Assembly: GCA_022266195.1 (NCBI GenBank)
Contig: WHVY01000002.1
Coordinates: 5,843,001 to 5,907,000 of the forward strand
Reading direction: 5' to 3'
Source of the DNA: Tetranychus cinnabarinus
Lineage: Eukaryota; Arthropoda; Arachnida; Trombidiformes; Tetranychidae
DNA length: 64,000 nucleotides
The notes below the pieces were generated by a model that was not told the origin of the DNA, did no database searches, and worked only from the letters and a program-made list of their open reading frames with translations. Both the position numbers and the translations under genes were made by a program. Positions 48,986-59,710 of the stretch are shown one piece after another (position 1 is the stretch's first letter; every line of letters starts with the position of its first letter).

Positions 48986-51900
48986 ATGATTAAAGTTGAA
49001 TGCAACGATGAAATGTCATCGATTAACCTTGCCAGTCAAGGTTCATCTTTTTCTTCCTTCTTCATTAAAGACATTCTCAGTGAACGGCCCTTCAGTTTAA
49101 CCACCAGCAATAGTAATAGTGATTGTTCCCAAGGAACTGGATTACCATCTTCTTCATCTTCTTCACCTTCACTCTTGTCACCCTCTTCATCTTCCCCCTC
49201 ATCGACAACACCTTCATCCAATCCTCCGACCACCAATGCAACCAGTAAAAAAAAGAAATGTTCACCTGATTCTAAGACCGGGAAACCGCGTCGAGCTCGA
49301 ACTGCGTTCACTTATGAACAGTTAGTTGCTCTTGAAAATAAGTTTAAAAATACTCGTTACCTTTCAGTTTGTGAACGTTTAAGTCTAGCTTGTAACCTTC
49401 ATCTATCTGAAACTCAGGTAAGAATCTTTCGATTGTTTAAACTGTAAATACAAACACACTTCAAATGAGACAAAACTATTGACTTTGATAAATTTCCTGA
49501 AAACTTTGCCTTAGATTTCCTTTTAGAGGTGATTCAGTGTTGAATCAATTTTCGTTTCTTCAGTTTTTCTGCTGAATAAGTCAGTGTTTTTCAAATATTT
49601 CATTCAATTTCCTCAAAAAATCTTCAACTTGTCCAACTTAAAGATCAGTGTTACCCTTGAGAATGATTTGCTGAACGATTTCGAATGAGTATAAACAAGT
49701 TGATCGCTAATCAAAATTGTCGATGAATTTTGTTTTTAACTCGAACTGAGTCAAGTGTTTTGTAGTCTTTTTCATATTAGTTGTTGTTATTTTGATGCGA
49801 AGAAATTGAGAAACTGATAACTCAATTTTGTACGTTAATTTCAATGGGAAACCTGAAATTAAGATTTCTTAAGATCAGTTAATCATCATATTTTAGACCT
49901 AAACATTGAAAAATAGACTCTCAGATACATTTTAGGTTCTGAAGCAGTAAGGCAAATAACATCTCAAAGCTAAAATAAGATGAACATTGAATGGAGTTCA
50001 ATTTATGTCCGAAATGCTATGGGATTATGATCATCGAGTTGATGTTTTACTTTAGTCAAAAAACTAAACTCATTGTTTCCAGTAGTTGATCTTATTTTGA
50101 AAACTGTAATAACTGGCAATTAACTTTTACCAAATGTTTTTCAATGAATGGAAGAAGCTCTTTTGTTTTCAAACAAAAACTGTTTCAAGTTGAAAGTTGG
50201 CCATTTTAGTGTTTGATTTTCACAGATTGTTTGATGAAAAGGACAAAATATTTTGTTTTCAAGTCAACTTTAGACTGTCAGTCAAAATGTTGATTCAAAA
50301 GCCAAATTTACTGGAAATTTTCTGCTCAAATCTCTTTCCATGTTGGCCTCAACCTCAACTCTTATTTGGACACAAAAATGTCAACATTTTCCATCATCAT
50401 ATAATAACTCTTAATGATCAACCTTTAGTTCACCAGTTTGAGTGCAACAATTGATGTAATGTAAATGCTTTACCTCTGATTGATATTTACTTTGTAATGT
50501 TTACCTTGTGATGTAAGTTAAATTGTCAAAGTAAATGTTACTCTCGATAAATTGGATTAGTTGATTTGTTGTTGACACAACTTTGGTTACCTTTACCTTT
50601 GATACCGTGATTTATCGTTTACAATTAATTAAATTTCAAGCAACAACCAAATGTTTCCAATGTTGCTTCAAGTTACAGGACCAAAGTCTTGCAAACCTTT
50701 TCATCGTTGATTCGACTTCTAAGACTCATTTACTCGTTAGTTTGCTCAACTTTTTTCATTGCATTATATTTTTTGTAATTTGTAATTACAATTAAATTGT
50801 GAGTTTAACTTTACTTTTTTGTCTTTACTCATTTCATGACAGTTAATTACAGAGTCTTAATTAGTTTTACAATTTGAGTAAAAACTAAACACAAATAAAA
50901 AGTGAATTTAGTTTAAAAAGGAAACTGTAAATAGTACTTTCTGTTTCAATAAATTGTTCATTCATCACATTTTAACGCTTCCTTGTTATTATTACCTTTC
51001 AGCTTTAACTTACTCAAAGTCATCATCCTTGTCCTCATCATTTCTCGTCTGTCTTCATCTATGATTAATTGTCAATCAAGTCAAGGCTACTTTCATCAAA
51101 ATAATTGGTAAACTTGAAACAAAGCCATTCTTTCATCGAACTCATTCTTTTGGGTTTACTTCCAATTTTACGCTTTTGTCTAATGATAAGCATCAATAAC
51201 AAAGATTTATCTTAATATCAATGAATTATTTTGCATAAGGGAAAGTTCAGAGGTCTGTCATGACATTATTGAGAGTTACAGAGTTTATTTGGTGAAAAAA
51301 TTCAGTTATTATCCATTTTCATAGTTTCCTATAAGTTTAGAGATTTAAGTTTAGGCAAGTTGAGCTTAGAGAGTCTTTAAGTAATAAAATGTCATTTGGA
51401 CTACTTTATTCTGCTAACTTGACTGAATAAGCGAATAACACTCTTCATGAAATCAGTTTAATATTTTTTATCGATTAACATGGGTTTTTCACTTTTAATT
51501 CTCACCGCTAGATTGACCATTGAGTTGGCAAGCTTTTTTGACTGAAACAAACTCAAGTTGATCTAGCATTTCATCTTTTGTTCAAAAGTTCAGAAACATC
51601 ATCGGGTTATTTTGCATTATTTTATTGTAACCAGAAATTTAAAAGATGAAACTTAAGGTTGATTTGTTTTTGGATATTTCATCACCTCAAAAGCTGCTTC
51701 ATTCAGAGGTTAGCGTTCCAAGTTTATTCTCCGTTCTTAGACTGTCTATGGATCATTTTATCCTCATATTAACCAATATCAATTCCTTTTAAATTTATGA
51801 TCGGAATAGTCAATTCGATGTTATTAACCATCCAAAGCTTAATGTCTCTCTTCTTTAAAGAGCATGGTAAATATTTTTCCGCACTTAACCGTATAATGAC

Positions 51901-52971
51901 GGGATTTCGCTTAGAGTCGTTCAGTCATAATCCCTTGGATGATAGGGTGACATTGCTCGGTTGAGCGGGGACATAAATCTCTGTGGCTCTTCCTGTTATG
52001 ACAGAGTCTTCTTTCAAAACGACAAGTCATTATTAGTCAATATTGCAACGAAACATGAGAATCGGTCATTTTTATTATCATCGCTAATTATTCAAACAAA
52101 CTCTAGTATCGATGATTTTTTCATCTAAATTTGGTCAACTAACAAAGTAACTTGAAAACAAATGAAACATTTTCAGGTTAAATTGATGCACAGTTTTTTC
52201 CGTTCAAAGTTCATTAAGTATCATTTCGTTACTTTGCATTATTATCTCTCAAACGGATTAATAAATTCATGAATTTTTATCAACAGCTTTTGTTGAGCCA
52301 TTCAAAGTGAATGCATGAAATGATTCCCTCAACATTAAACTTGAATAAAAGTTTCAGTTTATCATGTTTAATGTTGAAAATTCAACTTTTCATTTCATCA
52401 AACCTTACAAACCATTCAATTTATGAGTTAAAATAAAATTAATTCAGTTTATTACCAAATCGCCGCTAATTTTAAAGCCAAATAAAAACCATTTAATCAC
52501 TAATTTGATTTTTATCAATTGTCTCAATATTGGAAGAAGTCATTTCCCTTTTTATTTCAATTTTCAATGGTTACAAAGCGCTCAAGTGTGTTGCTAATTT
52601 TAGTTCTTGTTCAAATGTTTTTTTTCTGTTTCCATTGATTTCAGGTTAAAATTTGGTTTCAAAATCGTCGAACCAAATGGAAGAAGCAAAACCCAGGAAT
52701 GGACGCCAACAGTCCAACCGTTCCAGCCTCACCTACTCTCTGTAGCTCATCTGTTGCAACCTCATCATCAACCTCAGGACTTGGTTCCGGTGCCTCTAGT
52801 TTCATGGGATCATCCTATTCATCAGCAGCTCTTCTATATGCATCCCAATTGCCTTTTCTCATCCCAACATCAGTAGGCTCATCATCATCAACAACCTCAC
52901 CTTTCACTGCCCATCAACACTTCAAACATGCATCAGCTCACTCCTTAATACACCATTTAACCCACTCGTGA
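48986..52971 (+). CDS. slou: NK1-class homeobox transcription factor (slouch)
   Basis: Two exons, 48986-49417 and 52645-52971, give 252 residues. Near the N-terminus SSFFIKDILSERPF is an Engrailed-homology-1 type repressor motif that binds Groucho. A Ser/Pro-rich stretch follows, then the homeodomain (about residues 101-160) from RRARTAFTYEQLVALENKFK, through RYLSVCERLSLA, to TQ/VKIWFQNRRTKWKKQNPG. Position 50 is Gln. The box and the KKQNPG tail are those of slouch/NK-1/Nkx1. These proteins specify subsets of muscle founders and neurons. The 3,227-bp intron splits the homeodomain between helix-3 residues 44 and 45, a known site in many homeobox genes. The protein is short for the family because the flanking low-complexity regions are brief. 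Confidence 0.93.
51594..51632 (+). repeat. GCATTATTATTGTAAC dispersed repeat, copy 3
   Basis: Reads AAACATCATCGGGTTATTTT, then GCATTATTTTATTGTAACC. It closely matches 9757-9792, with one added T. Confidence 0.5.
51899..52050 (-). pseudogene. 28S rRNA 3'-end fragment (antisense)
   Basis: The reverse complement resembles the 3' part of metazoan 28S rRNA. CTTAGAG-CGTTCAGTCATAATCCC is nearly exact to the conserved ATTATGACTGAACGCCTCTAAG block. Further on, ACATTG-CTC, GACATAAA, GGCTCTTCCT and TATTGCAACGA correspond to weaker blocks in the right order. It is about 150 bp, heavily diverged and inside the slouch intron, so it is a non-functional fragment. Confidence 0.65.
52218..52248 (+). repeat. 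GCATTATTATTGTAAC dispersed repeat, copy 4
   Basis: A weaker match reading AGTATCATTTCGTTACTTTG, then CATTATTAT. The preceding 50 bp (GAAACATTTT...GATG...TTTTTTCCG) also resembles the sequence before copy 1. Confidence 0.4.
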
Positions 52972-53180
52972 TTTCCACCACCAAATCCAATGTTGTTGTC
53001 AAGTTCATTTGACCACATCTCAACATCTGAAACTTCATCGGACCAAATGAACCCAAGCCCTTGTTTAAAAGTAAATTGAACAAAGGATCAAAACAAAACT
53101 CTCATTTTTACAATTAAATATTGAAAAGTTGATTTCAATTTACTTTTTAAACTCCCAATGTAAATACAATCCCAAGCGAC

Positions 53181-53186
53181 AATAAA
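53181..53186 (+). promoter_or_regulatory. Likely polyadenylation signal of slouch
   Basis: AATAAA about 210 bp after the stop, the first clear signal on this strand. Confidence 0.5.
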
Positions 53187-54985
53187 CTCCAAGCAAAACT
53201 GCAGCTAAACGAATGTCAATCTACATTAAACTAAACAATTAGTTAACTGAAAATCTGTTTACTGATTGCATGACTGGGAAAAGCCTGAATCAAGATGCTC
53301 AGGTTAATCGATGGTCAAAAGATGACAAGCAAAGATCTCATTTCTTTTCTCATTACACCATTAATTTGTTAAAATGTTATCAACTCAGTCTAATCTTTAA
53401 TTATTTTACTTTATCATTTCAAAATTGTACCTTTAAATGTATGCAAATGTATCAAAATGTATCATCCACATCATCATCCTATCAATGATAAAAAAAGAAA
53501 TAAAGAAAACTCAAAGATTATTTCAAGAATAGAAACAATTTCAAGTTGAACATTTTCTTCATTCCTTGCAAAATTCAATGATAAACTACAAAGGAATTAG
53601 CTGAAACTCAATTTAGTTGAATCTTGAATCGAGTTTCGTTTCTAATTTCAATACAAATGATAATCGAGAGAAGGAAAATGATAACTGAATATTCCCAAAG
53701 TGAAAATTCAAATGAAAACGATAAATGACTCTAATAATGGTTATGGTTGAAGAGGTTACATCAAGAGTAAAGATGAAGGAAAAGAGGAAAAGTTATAATC
53801 GATTGAGAATTATTTCAACTCCCAGTGAATGTCACTTGATAGTCACTCCCAAGTCGACTGTGCACTGGGATGAGGATAAGGAAGAGAAGGATGAAGATGA
53901 AAGGGAGCCCTTTTTAAATGCAATTTAATCGAGATTATAAAAGAAGATGTTGAATGAGGATTTTGAAGCTTATCAAAACTCTGTCCTGTTCACATCTATA
54001 CTTATCCAGCTCATCATCAACTGAACCTTGTTAAGGTGAACAATCGTAAATCAAGGCGAAAGGATAACAGTGAGTTACTCCTCTATTTAGAAGCGCATTG
54101 ATCCATGAATCTTGAAAATGAACGGCAACGATTATATTAGCAGCTCGATAATCAATCTTGTGAGCATATCATTTAGATGAGCAATTTTTACGAGTTTTTT
54201 CTCTTTCTTTTCTTTCACCTCTTCTCTTGATCCATTTTTCACATTTTCATCTTCTTCTGACTCCATCATTGTTATTATCATTACTTTTATTGTCATTATT
54301 ATCATAATTTTTATGGACTTGGAATAGGTGAACAACTGTGTTGGATAATTTCACGGTTACCTGGATACCAATTAGAATCAGTTTCAGGCTCAGAATGATC
54401 ATGATCAACTTGTAATCATAAAGAGGGAAAATTGTTGATTCACATGTTAATCATGTTAATCGGTTATGCCTATTATCAAGGCAATCATTTACAGGGTGAA
54501 AAGGGAAACACAATGAGAAGCAATTTACACTCAATTATAAGCTAATGATAATTCATTTAATTTTTTTCTTCTTCTTAGTCTTTCATTGCATGATAATTGA
54601 AGGCTTAAAGGTTTCATGGTAGTTTTGAATCAATTGAGGTGGTTAATGTAAAAAGGAAAAGATAATGAAGGGAAAAATGGATTCAATTTATTGAAAATAA
54701 TCATTTGATTAAACACAATTATTTTTGAATCAGCAATGCAAAGAGTTTTTCAATGTCAAAGTTCAGATACACTTTTTTCGATTTTTAGGAAAATGAATTC
54801 GGGATTCAAATTGAACAGTGAATAATGAATAATATTAATAGGTCAGAAAAATAAAAACAAATGTTTAACCATGAAAATGAGAGAAATTAAATTCTGTATC
54901 CTTTTGCACCAGGAAAAAGTGACATTTTTTACGATTCACTGTGCAATAAGCATGATTTATTGATCGAGCATTAAATCGTTATCGC
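53187..54985. other. Gene-free stretch between slouch and the channel gene
   Basis: AT-rich with purine-rich patches. Short open frames on both strands (53270-53488, 53725-53928, 54132-54335) show simple-sequence composition and no recognised domain. Confidence 0.45.
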
Positions 54986-54991
54986 TCTTTT

Positions 54992-55431
54992 TCATGCTTC
55001 TTCTCGGTCAGGGCAGGTCATCATTGATACAGTACTATCACGAGTAACTGCTACATTACTTGGATTCTCAACGTCAACAGCCCTTCTTTGGTCAAAGGTT
55101 AAGCAGAGCAATCGGCTAGCAGAAAGTAGTTGTCCCATTATGCTGATACCAAACCAAGTAGCAAATAGACTGCCACTCAGAATGAGATAATCAAACAGGG
55201 GAAAATCAGGTTTATACTCAGTTACTGAATCGAATTCTGATGTAGCCAGAAATCGGATATTTATTTGTTCATTGCCACTCGCAATATCCTGAAGATTTAT
55301 GGACATTTGAAATGAGTATCGAACTGAGTTACACATTGGTTGAGTCACCAGTGCTAGACAATCCTCGTAAATTTCAAGGGCTGAACTGTTTTGATTGAGA
55401 TAAGGTGAGTTGAAATGCAATTTTGTGTGCT
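54992..55431 (-). pseudogene. C-terminal part of an interrupted DEG/ENaC-like channel gene
   Basis: About 146 codons, intronless, beginning at the transposon junction with KHTKLHFNSPYLNQNS. The extracellular part holds two cysteines (EDCLALVTQPMCNSVRYSF), as expected before the second membrane segment of DEG/ENaC channels. Then FPLFDYLILSGSLFATWFGI resembles TM2 with its G-S/x-S selectivity region, and a short cytoplasmic tail ends the protein. The upstream half lies 7 kb away at 62390-63303 on the same strand. The open frame extends a few codons into the transposon and begins there with a chance ATG, which is not the natural start. The family call rests on pattern only. Confidence 0.68.
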
Positions 55432-55433
55432 TA
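55432..55433. repeat. TA target-site duplication, left
   Basis: TA directly before the left CCCGGG end, matched by TA at 62388-62389. Joining the flanks with one TA makes the interrupted channel frame continuous, which supports this choice of boundary. Confidence 0.75.
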
Positions 55434-55684
55434 CCCGGGTAGAGAAAAGTCATATTTGATGGTAAAAAATTTCATATGCATTTAAATACTTTCAATATGA
55501 TGCGTTAAATTCATGAGTTGCAATCAAATGCCTTTAAATGCTATTCTGCTATGGCATTGAATTATGACAAGAAAACTCCATTTTAGCGACTAATTCATAG
55601 ATGAAATCAAAATTTCATAGAAAAATCTCACAATTTCAGTCATGAATTAAAAGAAATTCAAAGATGATTCTAATCAAAAATTTT

Positions 55685-58063
55685 TTAATCGTGTTCAAAT
55701 TCATAGTCGATTTCACTACACCAGAAAGTGTTTTCACTATTCGGAATCGGAATTAGGACAATTTTATGCAAAATTTTTGTGACAGGAACAAGACATCTCT
55801 TATTCGTACATGTTATTTTCTTGAAGTGATGATGTTCATGTCTTGTTACTAACATTTTCAATATGTCATTCGTAGGTTTTTCATGGATGAAAAAATTATT
55901 AGTTTGATAAATTTTGTATTCATTTAGCAAAGCGTAAGCGTCATTTATGATTTGATCATCTTTGGCAGCGACCACGAAAAATAAAATTTTTCCAAAATGC
56001 ACACTATCATCATTACCAAAATATGATACATGAAAACTGGCTGATTTTCGTTTTCTCTTGTATGATTCACTATGGAAGACTTCAGAACGGATTCGCAATC
56101 GTTGAGTTTTCAAATAAATTCCGCTACTGAACTCAGTCACATTGGCATTTCTTAGTAAACGAAGAACATGTACATCATTGATCGGAGTTTGCTCAAGATT
56201 ATCAATGAAAACTGAAGAGTTACATGTGTGAACTTGCAGTTCCTTTGGAATTCCAGGTATCTGGTAAAATCTTGATTCAGATACTAAATGAGCTTTTCTT
56301 TTTCTCTCCATGTATGCTTTAACTATTTGATTGCTGAACCCTCTTGTTCCATGCATGTTTTTCTTTAATTGATAGATGAAACTTTCGTAAACAAAGGCAG
56401 AAAAGTTTTGTAAACAACCAATATCATCAGCCATACTTGGAATATGCTGCATGAAATGTATATTTGGATTCATTGATTCCAATTGATAAATTTGTTGATG
56501 AGCAGAAGCAAAAATGTCCAAAATTATTTGTGACTTTTCTATATCATGCATGGTTGGATTATTCCTGCATAGGATTTTTATCCCAAATGAAAGAATTAAA
56601 ATTAATGCTAAATGGTCAGCTGGAATACAGTCATGAAAAATAGGTGGTAGTAGAAACAGCCATGATTTAAAGACGTGAGCTTTGAAATTTGCCAGTTCAT
56701 GTAAGGTTTCCGGACGTCTTTTGAAATCATGGGGGAAAGAAATCTTTCTCAAATGATCAGAAGTTGTTTCTTTAACTGTTCTATTTGAAAATGGTTTATG
56801 CTGAAGTAGATTTTTAAAAACCCCAATAAGAATACAATGCATCCAATCTATTGGTGTTTGTGATGGGACATCCATGATACTTGAAAGAACTGTCGGGCCT
56901 TTTATACCTCGGTACGGTCTTTGTCTGATCACTGCTCTTCTAGCATAATCCATGTATGATTGTGATGTTCTCATGATAAAATCGCTGGAATTTATGTACT
57001 TATACACATGTTTTCTTGTATTCGCTCTTGTCGTCACACTTTCTCCACGATGCAAACAATAAGGACATCCAAAATATCCATTAAATTGTTTGATATTCAA
57101 AGACTTTGCCTTTGCCACAGCATCCATGATAATTAGCCCAAGTTTGATTTCAAAAGTCCAACTTACATTTTCATGTATGATTTCCAAAACTTCATGTTGG
57201 TTACTTCTATATTGGTTTATGAAACTATTTTGCCAAACATCGTCATGATCAGGTTTTGCCTTACCACAATATAATGCAATTAGTCCAACATTTTCTTCTT
57301 TGTAACGTAAATGTACCGGTAATTCCGCTATACAGAAGCTGATTGGTGTTATAAAATCTCGTGTTGATTTAGTTATTTTTGCATCATCATTATTTATCAT
57401 GAGTGTGATACGAAAATCAGATGTATTTTGTTGCGTTTCACTCCAAATTCTCTTATAAAAAGATGATGTCAGCAAACTATCATGTCTGTGCAGCCCATTC
57501 ATGAAAGAATCCATGTTTCGTGAAATTATACTTTTGAGTGTATCAGACAAGTCAAAAACATGCATTGTTCCATGTTTTCCATTACATGTATGATTGAAAT
57601 CATCCGTAAAAGTATTTGACGAATCACAATACATCTGTTTCCATGTATGGATCTGGCAATCTTGATGAATACTTAATAAATCTTTGAAATTTTTCGGTAA
57701 TGAAACCGGTTTACTTGATGCCAAGAATCGCATCAATGCATAAACTTTAGTTGTTTGTTCATTGGAAAGTTGACAGTTACTCAGAACATTATGGATAAGC
57801 AGATTCCATGCATGTGAATTAGCTGTCGACGGAATTTCCAATGATATCATACTATCTTCATCACCGGCTATATCAGATGCATTATGATAATCATCAAACA
57901 CATCAAATTCATGCATGTTTTCATCATTCTGATCAGAATCAGAAGTATCATAACTGGAAATGTTGATTCTACCCAAATTCGGGTATCTTCTGTTCCATGA
58001 TGAAACAGGCATCACGCAATTGCACAAAAGATTAGATAAGATATGGAAGCGGAAATTGATCAC
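55685..58063 (-). CDS. CMC-superfamily DDE transposase
   Basis: An intact 792-codon frame. The second Met (residue 18, 58012) may be the true start because MPVSSWNRRYPN follows a short leader and resembles the MPGNKRKR and MPRIDKKR starts of the two neighbouring genes. The order of motifs matches animal CACTA/EnSpm-like transposases. Candidate catalytic residues are Asp226 or 227 (MINNDDAKITKS), Asp314 (LIIMDAVAKAK) and Glu560 (FVYESFIYQL). QFNGYFGCPYCLHRGE (CxxC at 333-336) and PIDWMHCILIGVFKNLL (about 404-420) are the usual signature between them, and KNMHGTRGFSNQIVKAYMER follows the Glu. It would cut and join the element's ends. The N-terminus is acidic (DTSDSDQNDEN). It is transcribed divergently from the first accessory gene, 110 bp away. 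Confidence 0.88.
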   Translation of the reverse strand: MINFRFHILSNLLCNCVMPVSSWNRRYPNLGRINISSYDTSDSDQNDENMHEFDVFDDYHNASDIAGDEDSMISLEIPSTANSHAWNLLIHNVLSNCQLSNEQTTKVYALMRFLASSKPVSLPKNFKDLLSIHQDCQIHTWKQMYCDSSNTFTDDFNHTCNGKHGTMHVFDLSDTLKSIISRNMDSFMNGLHRHDSLLTSSFYKRIWSETQQNTSDFRITLMINNDDAKITKSTRDFITPISFCIAELPVHLRYKEENVGLIALYCGKAKPDHDDVWQNSFINQYRSNQHEVLEIIHENVSWTFEIKLGLIIMDAVAKAKSLNIKQFNGYFGCPYCLHRGESVTTRANTRKHVYKYINSSDFIMRTSQSYMDYARRAVIRQRPYRGIKGPTVLSSIMDVPSQTPIDWMHCILIGVFKNLLQHKPFSNRTVKETTSDHLRKISFPHDFKRRPETLHELANFKAHVFKSWLFLLPPIFHDCIPADHLALILILSFGIKILCRNNPTMHDIEKSQIILDIFASAHQQIYQLESMNPNIHFMQHIPSMADDIGCLQNFSAFVYESFIYQLKKNMHGTRGFSNQIVKAYMERKRKAHLVSESRFYQIPGIPKELQVHTCNSSVFIDNLEQTPINDVHVLRLLRNANVTEFSSGIYLKTQRLRIRSEVFHSESYKRKRKSASFHVSYFGNDDSVHFGKILFFVVAAKDDQIINDAYALLNEYKIYQTNNFFIHEKPTNDILKMLVTRHEHHHFKKITCTNKRCLVPVTKILHKIVLIPIPNSENTFWCSEIDYEFEHD

Positions 58064-58172
58064 AATCTATACTTTTTATAATCACAGATATTTTAATTTT
58101 GTTGAGTTAATATTGTTTCTATTTATAACGTGGTGAAATTATTTCAACTGAACTTCATGAGCTATCAGCATC
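58064..58172. promoter_or_regulatory. Bidirectional promoter region of the transposon
   Basis: Only 109 bp separate the longest transposase frame from the first accessory gene, and the two face away from each other. The gap contains TTTTTATAAT and ATTTATAAC, TATA-like on each strand. It also has an octamer-like TTCATGAG but no perfect octamer. If the transposase begins at its second Met the gap is about 160 bp. Confidence 0.5.
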
Positions 58173-59407
58173 ATGCCTGGGAATAAACGGAAACGAATTG
58201 GAATAAATGGTAAGTAGAAGCGAGTTGAACTTTGTATATTTAAATACTAACATTGGTTTTTTCTTATTTCACAGATGATTCTGACGATCAATCAGCTGTA
58301 AGCACATGTTCATCACAGAGTGAAAGTAAGTATGCGATTTCATACATGATGTTCTAATTACCTCAATGAAAATTAGGAATGAGACTTTCAGCTAGATTAC
58401 GAGATAATAATACAAGATCAAGAAATGGACCAGAACAAACAGATGTGACCATGGATGAAATTTTGAGAACCATAACTGGAATCAAAAAAAACATTCATGA
58501 AATGAATCGGAAAATCGATTCGATAATAGAAAATCAAAAGAAATCACAAGAAAATGCAATGAAGGATCAGCCTGACTTGATAAACAGATATGATTCTAAA
58601 CAAGCTAAAAAACAAATAGAAGAAAAAGTTGTTTCGAAATTGTTTAAAAGACGCGAAGATAAATTGGTAAGTTATTATCATACATTTCATTGTTATTTTC
58701 ATAAGTGTGTTTACATTTTCACTCATGAAATATCATAATCAAACAGTGGAAGAAAAGTATTGAAAGTTTGAAGATCCCTGGCTTGGATGAATCTAAATTA
58801 TCAGCTATAAAAGATATACTCTCAGATCTCCCAACTTGCCCTACTTCCCTTCCACGGCAAATCGCTAACCTGATTTGGGAGAAATCATACATGGAACGTA
58901 GGCTTTTAGGACCGATTCTAAGAAACGCTCATGGTAATGAAAAGAATCTTTATATTGATCAAACTGAAGAACAGAAATTGAGAGGTTTGTGTATGTTTCT
59001 AAAGTTTCATTCATGGCTCTAAAACTTCATCTAATTTCTTTGTAGACATACTCAATTTCATAACTCCAGTTTACACGGATAAAACTGTCTGGCGTGTTCT
59101 CGTTCGTGATCCTATCAATCAATATATGCGGAATGAAAAGTATAAAAAAACACTTGTTGAAAAACTTACAACATGCATGGAAGACCCGAATCTTAACCAG
59201 ACGCCAGCATTTTCTCCAACGAGAAGTGATTATTCATACACGGATTCTCAAAATCATAGATCGAAAAAGAATCGAGATAATTCATACGAACGCAATACAA
59301 ATGAAAGAAATGATCGAAACATGCATGACAATCACAATGATAGACGTGAAAAAAGACGGACAGGTTACAATGATTCAAGTAGATCCCAACGTAGAGGGAA
59401 CTACTAA
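58173..59407 (+). CDS. Transposon accessory protein 1 (unknown family)
   Basis: Exons 58173-58209, 58275-58325, 58377-58666, 58747-58984 and 59046-59407 join in phase to give 325 residues. The N-terminus is basic (MPGNKRKRIGIN) then acidic (DDSDDQS). A coiled-coil-like stretch follows (EILRTITGIKKNIHEMNRKI). A domain spans about residues 127-230 (WKKSIESLKIPGLDESKLSA, SLPRQIANLIWEKSYMERRL, VWRVLVRDPINQ). The tail is rich in Arg, Asn and Asp. Its size, charge and ANLIWEKSYMERRLLGP pattern recall BEN-like DNA-binding domains, but that is weak. It is paralogous to the next gene. A role like TNPA of En/Spm, binding the repeated octamers, is inference. Confidence 0.75.
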
Positions 59408-59710
59408 ATCATGTATGCCTAGCTATATCCGTTCAGTTTCATGTATGAAAGCTCTTTATCATACATACACTGCTTGCGCAAGTCAAGTGGAAGGAAATTT
59501 GAACGCATGCGTGTTTCTTAATAGAATTTAGACAACATTTGATTATTTTCGATTTTCTACTCATTGGGTTAAGTTCATCAATTTTTCATTCAGTTTTTTT
59601 CATTTTCTGGTGTTTTTTATTGTTTTATTTTGAGTTTTTTTTGTTGAATTTTCAATATAAGTGCTTAGAGCAAACAGTCATTCAATCCTCATTCGGGAAA
59701 TTCATCAATC

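Larger units (their letters stand above)
49418..52644 (+). other. Intron of slouch
   Basis: A 3.2-kb intron with a GTAAGA donor and TTTCAG acceptor. It holds two copies of the GCATTATT repeat and an antisense 28S rDNA fragment. Small plus-strand frames inside it (for example 50197-50454 and 50583-50795) have no recognised content. Long first introns of homeobox genes often carry enhancers, but nothing here is diagnostic. Confidence 0.7.

Noticed and set aside
55381..55433. Possible intron at the left junction (GTAAGC ... CAG on the minus strand)
   Set aside because: The donor-like GGGTAAGC is made partly by the transposon end, and none of the acceptors nearby gives a matching phase.
55434..55441. 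CCCGGGTA as an 8-bp target duplication (repeated at 62382-62389)
   Set aside because: CCCGGG is palindromic, so it reads as both direct and inverted repeat. With an 8-bp duplication the two channel-gene halves are out of frame. With TA and CCCGGG as element ends they join in frame, and the inverted repeats align in register.
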